This document shows positions 8,152 through 16,747 of a DNA stretch of 64,000 nucleotides, one piece after another. Both the position numbers and the translations under genes were made by a program. Position 1 is the stretch's first letter. Each line of letters opens with the position of its first letter. Origin of the DNA: Permianibacter fluminis (GTDB taxonomy: Bacteria > Pseudomonadota > Gammaproteobacteria > Enterobacterales > Permianibacteraceae); the NCBI RefSeq assembly GCF_013179735.1, contig NZ_JABMEG010000001.1:2046001-2110000 (forward strand). Direction: 5' to 3'. The notes below the pieces were generated by a model. It worked only from the letters and a program-made list of their open reading frames with translations. It was not told the DNA's origin and ran no database searches.

Positions 8152-9117
8152 ATGCGCGACATGTATTTCATCCTGCTGCCAAACCTGTTGCTGCTCGACA
8201 TGGCCGGGCCGTGGCAGGTGTTTCGCACCGTCAACAAGATGGTGGGGCCGCGCTTTCGTTTGCACATGATTGGCGTCAGCCCGCAGCTGGAAGTCGGCGA
8301 GGGCGTCACCCTCGCCGACATCGAACCGCTCCCGGAGCAGTTGCCGGATGATGCAGTCGTGGTGATCCCCGGCCTGCACATTTCCGGTAGCAAAATTGAT
8401 CCCTTGCAGACCGATGCCTGCAAGGCGGCCTGTCATTGGTTGCAGCACAGTCTGAAACCCCAGCACACGCTGGTCGCGGTTTGTGCCGGCGCGCTGGTCG
8501 CGGCGCACGCGGGCCTGTTGGCCGGCAAACACTGCACGACGCATCATGATCTGTGCGCGCGTTTGGCCCAAACAGAACCGGCAGCGCGCATCGCCGATGA
8601 TCGGATCTTTGTTCAGGATGGCAATGTCTACACCAGCGCCGGTGTCACCTCCGGTCTGGATCTGGCGTTGTATCTGGTCGGTGAATGGTGCGATCAAACC
8701 ACGGCGATAGCCGTGGCGCGTGATCTGGTGGTGTACTTGCGCCGCAGCGGCGACGACCCGCAGCTCAGTCCGTGGCTGTCGTGGCGCAATCACATGCAGG
8801 CGAAGATCCATCGCGTTCAGGATCTCATTTGCCGGCAACCGGAAAAACGCTGGTCACTCGACGAACTCGCAGATGCCGTGCATCTGTCCGTGCGCCACCT
8901 GACCCGGGTTTTCCGCGATACCACCGGCATCAGTCTGCACGACTATCAGCAGCGCATCCGGCTTGATCATGCCAAACGCCTGCTCAGTGATACCGGTCAT
9001 TCGGTTGAACGCATCGCCGAATTGACCGGCTATGGCAGTGCCCGCAGTTTGCGCCGCGCCTGGCGCAGCGAGCATCAGGATTCGCCCACTGCGCAGCGCC
9101 GCGTCGCTCGGCAATAA
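8152..9117 (+). CDS. GlxA-family transcriptional regulator (DJ-1/PfpI + AraC HTH)
   Basis: 321 residues: an N-terminal DJ-1/PfpI domain (FILLPNLLLLDMAGPWQVF; elbow VAVCAGALVAAHAGLLAGK; SAGVTSGLDLALYLV) and a C-terminal AraC helix-turn-helix pair (SLDELADAVHLSVRHLTRVF and SVERIAELTGYGSARSLRRA). It is the second protein of this architecture within 3 kb, but clearly diverged from the one at 6265-7338. It sits between the isochorismatase-like gene and DUF1272/DUF3088 genes, all on the plus strand with short spacing, suggesting one operon. The Shine-Dalgarno before the ATG is weak (CGGATCTCC). Confidence 0.9.
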   Translation: MRDMYFILLPNLLLLDMAGPWQVFRTVNKMVGPRFRLHMIGVSPQLEVGEGVTLADIEPLPEQLPDDAVVVIPGLHISGSKIDPLQTDACKAACHWLQHSLKPQHTLVAVCAGALVAAHAGLLAGKHCTTHHDLCARLAQTEPAARIADDRIFVQDGNVYTSAGVTSGLDLALYLVGEWCDQTTAIAVARDLVVYLRRSGDDPQLSPWLSWRNHMQAKIHRVQDLICRQPEKRWSLDELADAVHLSVRHLTRVFRDTTGISLHDYQQRIRLDHAKRLLSDTGHSVERIAELTGYGSARSLRRAWRSEHQDSPTAQRRVARQ

Positions 9118-9140
9118 CCGTATCAACGAAGGAGACTCTC

Positions 9141-9389
9141 ATGCTGCAAATGCGCCCGAACTGTGAATGCTGCAACAAAGATCTGCCACCCGATGCCACC
9201 GATGCGCGCATCTGCTCATTTGAATGCACGTTTTGCGCAAACTGTGTCGACACCGTATTGCACGGCAAATGCCCGAACTGCGGCGGAAATTTCGGCATAC
9301 GGCCGAGCCGCGCCGAACGCTTGCTGAGCAAATATCCGGCCTCGACTGAACGCATTTACAAGCCGGATGGCTGCAAGCCACTGAATTAA
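9141..9389 (+). CDS. DUF1272 zinc-ribbon-like small protein
   Basis: 82 residues matching DUF1272: MRPNCECCNKDLPPDA, ICSFECTFCANCVD, and CPNCGGNFGIRPSR, i.e. three cysteine pairs that probably bind zinc. The function of the family is unknown. AAGGAGA six bases upstream of the ATG gives a strong start, 23 bp after the GlxA-family regulator stop, and the DUF3088 gene follows after 24 bp, consistent with co-transcription. Confidence 0.9.
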   Translation: MLQMRPNCECCNKDLPPDATDARICSFECTFCANCVDTVLHGKCPNCGGNFGIRPSRAERLLSKYPASTERIYKPDGCKPLN

Positions 9390-9413
9390 TCGCCATCATT
9401 GGAGATCAATGCC

Positions 9414-9776
9414 ATGACGCTGGAACGCGATACCTTGTTTCTGCTGGCGCCGGATTTTGCCGATGCCAAATTGGGCGCACAGTCTTTCTATTGCGTTCAC
9501 TGTGCCGCCATTGAAGGCATTCTGCATTACTACCCCGACTTGGCGAGAACGCTCGCGGTAGTGCGCGTTGCCTTTCCGCGCCCGCGGCCGGCCATCGTTG
9601 CGCTGCTCGGTGAGGCCCAGCAGAGTTGCCCGGTGCTGGTGGTTGCGCGCCCTCATTCGGCTGGTCGCCATTTGCTCAAACAGAGCGAGGCGACCGGTGC
9701 GTACTTCGTCAGTGGAGTCGAGTCGATTGCCGCGTATCTTTCCGCTGCATACGGCATTGCCGAGATTCATCCCTGA
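9414..9776 (+). CDS. DUF3088 family protein
   Basis: 120 residues resembling DUF3088: RDTLFLLAPDFAD at the N-terminus, then FYCVHCAAIEGILHYYPDL with a CxxC pair typical of this thioredoxin-like family, VAFPRPRPAIVALLGE and SCPVLVVA. ATG at 9414 is preceded by GGAGAT; a TTG at 9399 in the same frame lies inside this ribosome-binding region and is rejected. Role unknown; it closes the probable operon begun by the isochorismatase-like gene. Confidence 0.8.
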   Translation: MTLERDTLFLLAPDFADAKLGAQSFYCVHCAAIEGILHYYPDLARTLAVVRVAFPRPRPAIVALLGEAQQSCPVLVVARPHSAGRHLLKQSEATGAYFVSGVESIAAYLSAAYGIAEIHP

Positions 9777-9816
9777 TCCGCTTCGTCGCGACGTCAGCGC
9801 CAATGCTGAACGCGGC

Positions 9817-10179
9817 TTATTTCGGCGTCACGCAGCCAACGTACTGCTGGCTGTATTCCCCGAGTTCTTCGCTATCGCGAATTTCCTCCGGGGTTAGCGT
9901 GGCCACCGTTGCCAGACAACGGGAGTGCTGATCGTGGACGTGTTGCAGGCAGGCGTCGGCCGTTGTCTTGATGATGGCCAGAAAGGGTTTGTCCTTGCAG
10001 AGATCTTCGGCATAGAAGTGCACGCCGTCCAGAAACACCTGTTTCGGCAACGGCCGGCTCGCCAACTCGTCGAGTTTGTACGGGGCGAATGGATGGGCCG
10101 CGCTGGGTTGCTGATTCAGTGCGTAGATCAGATAACCAATTGCAGCGGCCAGTGCCAGAAAGACCAGACGTTTCAACAT
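9817..10179 (-). CDS. Hypothetical membrane-anchored periplasmic protein
   Basis: 120 residues. The N-terminal hydrophobic stretch LVFLALAAAIGYLIYAL is a signal anchor; the rest (LPKQVFLDGVHFYAEDLC, TADACLQHVHDQHSRC, YVGC) is hydrophilic with four cysteines that could pair in the periplasm. The protein is not recognised. It is convergent with the DUF3088 gene (41-bp gap). Nothing points to a function. Confidence 0.65.
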   Translation of the reverse strand: MLKRLVFLALAAAIGYLIYALNQQPSAAHPFAPYKLDELASRPLPKQVFLDGVHFYAEDLCKDKPFLAIIKTTADACLQHVHDQHSRCLATVATLTPEEIRDSEELGEYSQQYVGCVTPK

Positions 10180-10270
10180 TCACATTTGCTTCAAAAAACC
10201 GGAACGCCGCCATTCTAGGCGCCGCCCTCCGCGAGCGAAAGCGGCGTCCGGCAATATCAAACGACAAAAT

Positions 10271-10319
10271 CGGTTTATCGTGCTGCGGCGTGTAGCCGGT
10301 GCATCCCGGCGATAAACCG
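10271..10319. repeat. Inverted repeat downstream of the SDR gene
   Basis: CGGTTTATCG (10271-10280) is repeated inverted at 10310-10319, a 10-bp stem with a 29-base loop. It lies 21 bp beyond the SDR stop and upstream of the 9817-10179 gene, but has no T-tract, so a terminator role is only possible. Confidence 0.35.
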
Positions 10320-10339
10320 GCCACGCCAATCGCTACAAG

Positions 10340-11098
10340 TCACAGAAACATGCCACCCGAGGCTTCAATGCGCTGGGCGTTGATCCAGCGGTTGTCGTCT
10401 GCCAGCAGTGACGCAATAACGCCACCGATATCATCCGGCACGCCGACCCGGCCGAGCGCGGTTTGCGCAGCCAGAAAGGCATTGACCTCGGCATTGTCGC
10501 GCACCATGCCGCCGCCAAAATCGGTTTCTATGGCACCGGGCGCTATCGTGTTGACGGCGATGCCGCGGCTGCCGAGTTCTTTCGCTTGATAGCGGGTCAG
10601 CACTTCGATGCCGCCTTTCATGGCGGCGTAAGCGGCGTAGCCCGGCACAGCAAAACGCGCCAATCCGCTGGAAATATTGATGATGCGGCCACCGTCAGCC
10701 AGCAGCGGCAGCAATGCTTGGGTCAGAAAAAATGGACCTTTCAGGTGCACGTTCATCAGCTGATCAAATTGCGCTTCGCTGGTGTCGGCAAACGCGGCAT
10801 GGACACCGATGCCGGCATTGTTGACCAGATAATCAAAGCGCTCGCGCTGCCAATGCGTTTTCAGCGCGGCTTTTACTGCTACAGCAAAGGCAGGAAAGCC
10901 GCCGACCTGCGCGACATCCAGCGGCACCGCAACGGCGCGTCGGCCGAGCTGCTCGATCTCGGCGACGACGGCGGCGGCCTCGGCCTGTTGGCTGCGGTAG
11001 GTCAGGATGACATCAACGCCACGCTGGGCGAGCTTGATGGCGCTGTTGCGGCCGAGACCGCGGCTGCCGCCGGTTATCAGTGCAATTTTCGGGTTCAT
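10340..11098 (-). CDS. Short-chain dehydrogenase/reductase
   Basis: 252 residues, classical SDR. TGGSRGLGRNSA near residue 9-20 is the Rossmann TGxxxGxG motif, NNAGIG is the NAG motif, and the catalytic set is Ser in NISSGLARFAVPG and YAAMK (YxxxK), followed by NTIAPGAIETDF. Cofactor NAD(P)H; substrate unknown. GAGGA seven bases before the ATG supports the start. It is divergent from a LysR regulator at 11246 with a shared 147-bp promoter region, a common regulator-target arrangement. Confidence 0.92.
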   Translation of the reverse strand: MNPKIALITGGSRGLGRNSAIKLAQRGVDVILTYRSQQAEAAAVVAEIEQLGRRAVAVPLDVAQVGGFPAFAVAVKAALKTHWQRERFDYLVNNAGIGVHAAFADTSEAQFDQLMNVHLKGPFFLTQALLPLLADGGRIINISSGLARFAVPGYAAYAAMKGGIEVLTRYQAKELGSRGIAVNTIAPGAIETDFGGGMVRDNAEVNAFLAAQTALGRVGVPDDIGGVIASLLADDNRWINAQRIEASGGMFL

Positions 11099-11209
11099 GC
11101 GGGGGTCCTCACGGTGGGGTATCAGCGGGGTCAGCAGCAGGCGGGCTGAACCGTGAGCGCAGTCTATTGTGGTGTTTGTTGCCGATAAATTGCCGGAAAG
11201 CGATTAGAC

Positions 11210-11228
11210 TGTTCGCAATATCTGAACA
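11210..11228. promoter_or_regulatory. Candidate LysR operator in the SDR/LysR divergent spacer
   Basis: TGTTC-N9-GAACA (11210-11228) is a small inverted repeat of the T-N11-A style used by LysR proteins, 17 bp upstream of the LysR start and about 110 bp upstream of the SDR start. Inferred from position and symmetry only. Confidence 0.4.
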
Positions 11229-11245
11229 ATTGCCTGAGGGCAGCC

Positions 11246-12160
11246 ATGAACCAGACCGATGCCATGCGGATTTTCCTGCGGGTGGCGGAGTTGGCCAGTT
11301 TCACCCAGGCCGCCGACAGCATGGGCCTGCCCAAGGCCAGCATTTCGGCGGCGGTGCAGCAGCTGGAAACCGAGTTCGGCACCCGCTTGCTGCACCGGAC
11401 CACCCGCAAAGTGCAGATGACCCAGGATGGCCTGACGTTTTATGAGCGCTGCAAGGATCTGCTGGCCGATATCGACGAGCTGCAAACGCTGTTTCAGGCC
11501 GGCGAGGCCGGGCTTGCCGGTCGCATCAGGGTCGATATGTCGAGCGGTATCGCCAAGAACGTGATCGTGCCGAAACTGGCGGAATTTCTACGCGCGCACC
11601 CGCGCATCGAAATCGAACTCAGCAGCACTGATCGCCGGGTCGATGTCGTGCGCGAAGGCTTTGATTGCGTGATCCGGGTCGGCAATGTGCTCGATAGCAG
11701 TTTGATCGCGCGGCCCATTGGGCAATACGCCCTGCTCAATTGCGTCAGCCCCAGCTATGTCGCCCAGCATGGTCTGCCGCAGACACTGGCCGATCTGGCG
11801 CAGCACCAACTTGTGCATTACGTGCCAACGCTCGGCGGCAAATCCACCGGCTTTGAATATGTCGACGACCACAACGAGCCGCAGGCGGTTGCCATGTCCG
11901 GCGCAATCACCGTCAACAATTCTGATGCCTATCTCGCCGCCTGTCTGGCCGGTCTTGGCATCATTCAAGTGCCGGATGCCGCGGTGCGGGCCGCGTTGGC
12001 GACCGGCGAATTGCTGGAAGTGCTACCGCAATACCGCGCCGCGCCGATGCCGATTTCCCTGTTGTACGCCAACCGTCGCCATCTGCCCAAAAGGGTCAAA
12101 GCATTTATGGATTGGGTGACGGCGACGCTGCAGGCGTATTTGGTGAGGGATTCGAGTTGA
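11246..12160 (+). CDS. LysR-family transcriptional regulator
   Basis: 304 residues. N-terminal winged helix-turn-helix (about residues 5-62: FLRVAELASFTQAADSMGLP, then SISAAVQQLETEFGTRLLHR) and a C-terminal periplasmic-binding-protein-like effector domain (GRIRVDMSSGIA, DVVREGFDCVIRVG, ACLAGLGIIQVPD). This is the CrgA/DsdC-like type very often divergent from an SDR or quinone reductase gene, as here. GAGGG upstream of the ATG supports the start. It probably controls the divergent SDR gene and itself; the effector is unknown. Confidence 0.92.
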   Translation: MNQTDAMRIFLRVAELASFTQAADSMGLPKASISAAVQQLETEFGTRLLHRTTRKVQMTQDGLTFYERCKDLLADIDELQTLFQAGEAGLAGRIRVDMSSGIAKNVIVPKLAEFLRAHPRIEIELSSTDRRVDVVREGFDCVIRVGNVLDSSLIARPIGQYALLNCVSPSYVAQHGLPQTLADLAQHQLVHYVPTLGGKSTGFEYVDDHNEPQAVAMSGAITVNNSDAYLAACLAGLGIIQVPDAAVRAALATGELLEVLPQYRAAPMPISLLYANRRHLPKRVKAFMDWVTATLQAYLVRDSS

Positions 12161-12215
12161 ACCTGTCAGTTCGTTGTTCAGCTTGAGTTGGCGACGCCGT
12201 GCGCCACCCAATCAG

Positions 12216-12241
12216 GTAGGGCGCAATGTATTGCGCCCTAC
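12216..12241. repeat. Short palindromic element
   Basis: GTAGGGCGCAA and its exact complement flank TGTA (12216-12241), an 11-bp stem between the LysR gene and the convergent lipoprotein gene. Elements of this kind (beginning GTAGGGCGCAAT) are common dispersed palindromes; without a T-run it is not a clear terminator. Confidence 0.5.
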
Positions 12242-12317
12242 GTTTACTGTGCGCAAGTGCGCAGCGTCGGGGGGGGCGGCTGGTTAGACGCCAATGCTGT
12301 TATGTTTTCTGCTCTTT

Positions 12318-12827
12318 TTATTTATCTGCGTTGAAGCTAGTGTCCACCAGTTTATTGGCTTCCAGTTCGTAAGCCGCACTCCAAAACCACGTTCCCCCAC
12401 CACACAAATCAAATAGAAACTTAGTCGGGGGTCTGTCTTTGAGCTCTAATACGCCGGAGCGTTTGCCAACGGCGAAGATGTAGTTTTTTCCACGAGACCT
12501 AAAGCCAATGAACTGACGTTGGTAGTCGGAGTAATCCAAATCCATCTCCGGCCTGAGCGATCGCGCTTGCTTGGTGATTGTGGTCGAGAGCAACTGATCA
12601 ACGCGTTCCACCTGCTGCCGGGTTGGATACCATACGTGTGAGATGGCAAATGGATACTTCCAGTGTTCGCCCTGAAAGTGGCCATTGCACCGATGTTCTA
12701 CGTCTTCGGCCGTCACGCTGCTGGGAACGAAAATGTTTGCACCCAGATTCTGTGGAGGGCTGCCTTCGGGAAGGCTAGCGCACCCGACGAGAAGCAGAAT
12801 CAGCCAGGCAGTTGTGAGAGATCGCAT
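12318..12827 (-). CDS. Hypothetical lipoprotein
   Basis: About 169 residues from the ATG at 12825-12827. The N-terminus (MRSLTTAWLILLLVGC) is a lipoprotein signal with lipobox LVGC. The mature part contains VEHRCNGHFQGEHWKYPF, FIGFRSRGKNYIFAVGKRSG and LCGGGTWFWSAAYEL. No family was recognised. A start 36 bases upstream at 12863 would add MEACLLITSWTP before the signal and is less likely. Base composition is less GC-rich than neighbouring genes. Confidence 0.6.
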   Translation of the reverse strand: MRSLTTAWLILLLVGCASLPEGSPPQNLGANIFVPSSVTAEDVEHRCNGHFQGEHWKYPFAISHVWYPTRQQVERVDQLLSTTITKQARSLRPEMDLDYSDYQRQFIGFRSRGKNYIFAVGKRSGVLELKDRPPTKFLFDLCGGGTWFWSAAYELEANKLVDTSFNADK

Positions 12828-13038
12828 AGGCGTCCAACTTGTGATTAGGAGGCATGCCTCCAAACTGGTTTTTTAAATGGTCGGGAATTTGACCGCTTTT
12901 GTACTTGGCTTCAAGGGCTTGTTGTGCATTAACGTGGCGCTGCGCTGGCTATATATCCTGAAACGGCTATCAGCCAGGCACAGCCCGCTAAAACGTCAGG
13001 TTTGTTTGCTTGGTGGGTCTTTTCCCGATAGCGCGATA

Positions 13039-13509
13039 TCACTCTTCCTTTCGAAAGCTGAGCTTCAGCAAATACCCGCTGCAAGCCAGCACCAGCAAGG
13101 CCGCCAAAAAGTGCAGCAAGCCGCCAAGCCGTTCGGCGGCATTGAGCCAGCCGAACCGGCCGAGCATCCAGCCCCAATCATGAATGCCGCCACCGACCAG
13201 CGGCAGTACCTGCGCTTTCGCGTCGGCCATGTAGTGCGCGATGTTTAGCAGGTTTTCGCCGGCCCAGAACACACAGATGCCGGTTTCAAACGGTTTTTGC
13301 TGGCGCCGGAAATACCAGGCCGTGCCGACCGGAAACGCGAGCTGGCCGAGCGTGCCGCCGAGAAATTGCAGCCAGTTGCCGAACGGACTCAGGATCACGT
13401 GGCCAGCCTCGTGAAACAGCAGGTTGGCGCCGTCGATGAAATGATACTGGTAGGCAAAACTCAACCAGAGTGCGTAAGGCACCAGCAGGATCGCGACAAG
13501 CTTCTTCAT
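13039..13509 (-). CDS. Membrane protein with HEAGH metalloprotease-like motif
   Basis: 156 residues with about four hydrophobic segments. Near residue 33 it reads LLFHEAGHVILSPFGNWLQF, an HExxH motif in a membrane setting as in site-2-protease-like enzymes, although no NPDG-type second motif was seen. Two further polar or aromatic segments follow (ENLLNIAHYMADAKA; LLHFLAALLVLACSGYLL). Its ATG overlaps the upstream gene's stop by four bases (ATGA), showing translational coupling. Protease activity is only a possibility; these small HEAGH membrane proteins are uncharacterised. Confidence 0.7.
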   Translation of the reverse strand: MKKLVAILLVPYALWLSFAYQYHFIDGANLLFHEAGHVILSPFGNWLQFLGGTLGQLAFPVGTAWYFRRQQKPFETGICVFWAGENLLNIAHYMADAKAQVLPLVGGGIHDWGWMLGRFGWLNAAERLGGLLHFLAALLVLACSGYLLKLSFRKEE

Positions 13510-13853
13510 AGGCTTTCACCGGCTTGCCACCAGTGGTGCAGGATGGCGTGACTGAACAGACCAATCGTGACCGCATCGATGACCAGTTCCAGCACCAGCG
13601 CAATCACCGGTGTCAGCGCGCCAGCCAGTTGCTGTTTCTGTTCATACCGCGCCGCCAGGCGCATGGCCAGCCACCACAGCAATTGCAGCGCAATACCGAG
13701 GCCGATGTTGAAACCGACAGCGCCGCCAGCACTCGGCACCACCAGGGTGAACAAGCCGATGCCGGCGGTCAGCAGCACGCCGCGGACGGTGCCGAGCGCC
13801 GGCTGCAGTGAAGTGGGGGTCATGGAGGTTGGTTGCCGTTTGCTGGTGGCCAT
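13506..13853 (-). CDS. Hypothetical membrane protein coupled to the HEAGH protein
   Basis: About 115 residues from the ATG at 13851-13853. Three hydrophobic segments are visible (VLLTAGIGLFTLVVPSAGGAVGFNIG; ALQLLWWLAMRLAA; PVIALVLELVIDAVTIGLFSHAI, split here for length). It is not recognised. The stop overlaps the start of the HEAGH membrane protein by four bases, so the two are very likely made together. The start is uncertain, with no clear ribosome-binding site; the same frame is open upstream to 14009. Confidence 0.55.
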   Translation of the reverse strand: MATSKRQPTSMTPTSLQPALGTVRGVLLTAGIGLFTLVVPSAGGAVGFNIGLGIALQLLWWLAMRLAARYEQKQQLAGALTPVIALVLELVIDAVTIGLFSHAILHHWWQAGESL

Positions 13854-14072
13854 GTAGCTGGGTGAGCAATGCTGGACTAGCAATAAACAGGCGGTCATCG
13901 TGCCGGTGTCTGTGCATGGATGGCAAGGGCGGAGGTGAACCGGCAGCGCGCGGGGTCTGATTAGCCAAGCCATTGCAAGCCAGCTTATGGTCAGCCAGCG
14001 TATGGCCAATGACAGTGCCGGATTTGAACTAGTATCGAAGGCAGATATCGGTGAGCGAAAGGTGGCGACGGA

Positions 14073-14939
14073 ATGGCCGGAAAATACCTTCCTGCCTTGC
14101 TGTTGGCGTGCTGCGCTGCCACGGCGCAGGCCAAGGAAAAACTGACCTGGCTACTGATGGACTGGCCACCGTTTTTCCTGATGCAAGGCGATCAGATGGT
14201 CGGCGGCGTGACTGGCGATCAGATGAAGATGCTGTTTGCCCGCTTGCCGGAGTACGAGCACGTTACCCAGCGGGTGTCGGTCATCCGGCTGGAAACCGAG
14301 CTGATGTCAAACCGTCCGGTCTGCTCCATGCCCTTGCAACGCACCGCCAAACGCGAACCGTTCATGCTGTTCTCGGTGCCAATGGATATCGGACTCAGCA
14401 CCCGGCTCATCGTCAGGCAGGATAGCGTCAGCCAATTTGGCGAGGTCCCGGCGCTGGATTTGGCCACCGTCGCGTCGATGCCGAATCTGCATGGTCTTGT
14501 GCATCGTTCTCGCAGCTACGGTCCGCTGCTTGATCAATTGTTTGCTACGCCCAGCGCAGTGCCCAATCTGCAATTTCTGGCGCTGGATTCCGACAACATC
14601 CTGAGGATGCTGGATTCCGGCCGCATCGATTACACCATCGAATATCCGCTGGTGGTGCGGTACTGGGAATCGCAACAACCGTCGACGCGAACACCGTTTG
14701 CCTCGTACAAACTGGTCGGCAATGCCGAGTTTTCCATCGGCGTCATCGCCTGCGCCAAAACCGAATTCGGCGCCCAGGCCATCGCCCGCATAAACGCTGC
14801 ACTAAAAGAGCTGTTTCGCGAGCCCGACTATCAGCACTCGCTGTACCAAAAGCTGAGCGAAGCCGAGCTCAAGGATTTTCAGCATTACTGGCAGAAATAC
14901 ATACTCGAACAATCACCGCTGCTGCCAAGCACGCCCTGA
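14073..14939 (+). CDS. Periplasmic solute-binding-like protein (TIGR02285-type)
   Basis: 288 residues. A signal peptide (LPALLLACCAATAQA) precedes a type-2 periplasmic binding fold: LTWLLMDWPPFFLMQGDQMVG at the start of the mature part, SNRPVCSMPLQRTAKREPFM in the middle, and RIDYTIEYPLVVRYW toward the end. It matches the stand-alone binding proteins that start with DWPPFF rather than a particular ABC system; no permease or ATPase gene is adjacent. The ligand and mode of action (transport or sensing) are unknown. An AAGG lies about 11 bases before the ATG. Confidence 0.75.
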   Translation: MAGKYLPALLLACCAATAQAKEKLTWLLMDWPPFFLMQGDQMVGGVTGDQMKMLFARLPEYEHVTQRVSVIRLETELMSNRPVCSMPLQRTAKREPFMLFSVPMDIGLSTRLIVRQDSVSQFGEVPALDLATVASMPNLHGLVHRSRSYGPLLDQLFATPSAVPNLQFLALDSDNILRMLDSGRIDYTIEYPLVVRYWESQQPSTRTPFASYKLVGNAEFSIGVIACAKTEFGAQAIARINAALKELFREPDYQHSLYQKLSEAELKDFQHYWQKYILEQSPLLPSTP

Positions 14940-15187
14940 CACCGAGTCTCGCACGGCGTTTCATGCGGTCCTGATCGCGACGCCAGTTTTGTCCCAGAGC
15001 CTGATTGCGACGCCGTTCCGCTGGCGGTAACCCGCCACTGCCTCCGGCAACCTGCCGTTACAAATTTGCCCGCCGTTTTCCCGTCAGAACCCCTGCCGAT
15101 GTGAATATGCCGCAGGATCTTGCCGGGCCTTGCGCTCTACTGCGCTCAGACCGCCGGTCGGGTCTGTGCGGTGGCAAGGAGAGTTTC

Positions 15188-16672
15188 ATGCGCATGTTCA
15201 TCATCATGCTGGCCGGTTTGGCGGCGCTGTGGGGGCCGGCAACGTCGGTGGCGGTCGAGCCGCAGCCGGGCGAGGTTCTGATCGGGAAATGGTTCGGTGA
15301 AGTTGGCTTTGATTACGACCGCGTGCCTATCGGTTTTGAATTCCGCCGCAATGCCGATCAGGAGTTGCGGGTGTATCTGTACCAGCCGGTGATGAATTTC
15401 TACGGTCTGGATCTTGGCCGGGTCGAGCAGGACGGCGCCAGCTTTCGCAATGCCGACAGCCTGTTGAGCGTGACGCCTTCCGCAGACCAGCAACGTTTGT
15501 CCGGTAGTTATTTCAGCCTGAACGCACCGCTGCATTTGCAGCGGGTTGATCAGCTACCGGCCGAGTCGCCATTGCCGGTGATCCCCGGCGCACCGGCGCC
15601 GCGCTGGCAGACCGTGCTCGGTGGCGCCATTTATGCGCCGGTGGCCGTTGCAGACGGCACGCTCTATGTCGGTTCCAGTACCGGCAATTTCAGCGCGCTC
15701 GATGCCAAGACCGGCGCGTTCAAATGGACCCTCGCGGCCGGCCGGCCGATCCATGGTGCGGCCTTGCTGACCGCTGCGCAGTTATATTTTGTCTGCGACA
15801 ACGGCTTTTTGTTTGCGCTCGATCGTGGCAGCGGCAAACCGCTGTGGCGTTACGATTTGGCGGACAGCCAAAGCACGCGCATGTTGCCGCATCCGGTGAT
15901 CAGTAACAGCGGCGAGTTTGACTTTGATCTCAATGCGCCCACACCGGTGCTGCGCGATGGCGTGCTGTATGTTGGTGCGGGCGATGGCGGTGTGCATGCC
16001 GTCGACGCGGTCACAGGCAAGCGGCTCTGGCGCTTTGCTGGCTCCGGCAGCATGCGCAGCGATGCGCTGGTGACAGATGACAACGTCTTCATTGCCAGCA
16101 TGGATGGCCATGTCTATGCCCTGCAACGCAAAACCGGCAACGAGCGCTGGCAGAAAAATACCTTCGCGGCCATCAGCAATCCACCCGCGCTGATCGATGG
16201 CAAATTGATACTCGGCAATCGCAGCGGTCTGCTGGCGGCGCTGAATCCGGCGGATGGCAGCGTGATCTGGAAGATGACGCTATGGGGTTCGGCGGTGGAA
16301 TCCGGTGCGGTGGCAGGAGCGGGCAGCACGTTTTATATCGGCTCTTCCGATCTGCGTCGGCTGAGCTGGATCGATGCCCGCGATCAGAAAGTGCTATGGC
16401 GCACGGATGTGTACGGCTGCGCCTGGGCGCGGCCGGCGCTCAGCGAACAGCGCATTGTGGTCAGCGCCATTGGGGTCAATCCGTATGAGATTCGCCACCT
16501 CGGCAGTCTCAGCATGCTCGACCGCGCCAGCGGCAAAATGCTTTGGCGGTGGCCGGCACCGGAAGCACCGGGCAGTTTTGTCAGCGGCTTTGCTGCCACG
16601 CCGGTGATTGCCGACAAAACGGTTTATGTCGGTGGCCTGAACGGCACGATGTACGCGTTTCCACTCGATTGA
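15188..16672 (+). CDS. Exported PQQ-type beta-propeller repeat protein
   Basis: 494 residues from the ATG at 15188, set by AAGGAG six bases before it. A signal peptide (MRMFIIMLAGLAALWGPATSVA) leads to a region reporting GKWFGEVGFDYDR, then from about residue 130 at least six PQQ/pyrrolo-quinoline-type propeller blades, each with the pattern LYVGSSTGNFSALDAKTG, VGAGDGGVHAVDAVTGKRLW, IASMDGHVYALQRKTG. This is the BamB/PQQ-like fold, usually a periplasmic scaffold; enzymatic PQQ binding is not shown. It stands alone with no dehydrogenase partner nearby. Confidence 0.85.
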   Translation: MRMFIIMLAGLAALWGPATSVAVEPQPGEVLIGKWFGEVGFDYDRVPIGFEFRRNADQELRVYLYQPVMNFYGLDLGRVEQDGASFRNADSLLSVTPSADQQRLSGSYFSLNAPLHLQRVDQLPAESPLPVIPGAPAPRWQTVLGGAIYAPVAVADGTLYVGSSTGNFSALDAKTGAFKWTLAAGRPIHGAALLTAAQLYFVCDNGFLFALDRGSGKPLWRYDLADSQSTRMLPHPVISNSGEFDFDLNAPTPVLRDGVLYVGAGDGGVHAVDAVTGKRLWRFAGSGSMRSDALVTDDNVFIASMDGHVYALQRKTGNERWQKNTFAAISNPPALIDGKLILGNRSGLLAALNPADGSVIWKMTLWGSAVESGAVAGAGSTFYIGSSDLRRLSWIDARDQKVLWRTDVYGCAWARPALSEQRIVVSAIGVNPYEIRHLGSLSMLDRASGKMLWRWPAPEAPGSFVSGFAATPVIADKTVYVGGLNGTMYAFPLD

Positions 16673-16747
16673 AACTTGCGGTGCCGTGAGTACGGTGTGC
16701 AGTCGGCGAGCTTGGTGCTGACTCGCTAGTCGCGCTCCAGCCGCCCG

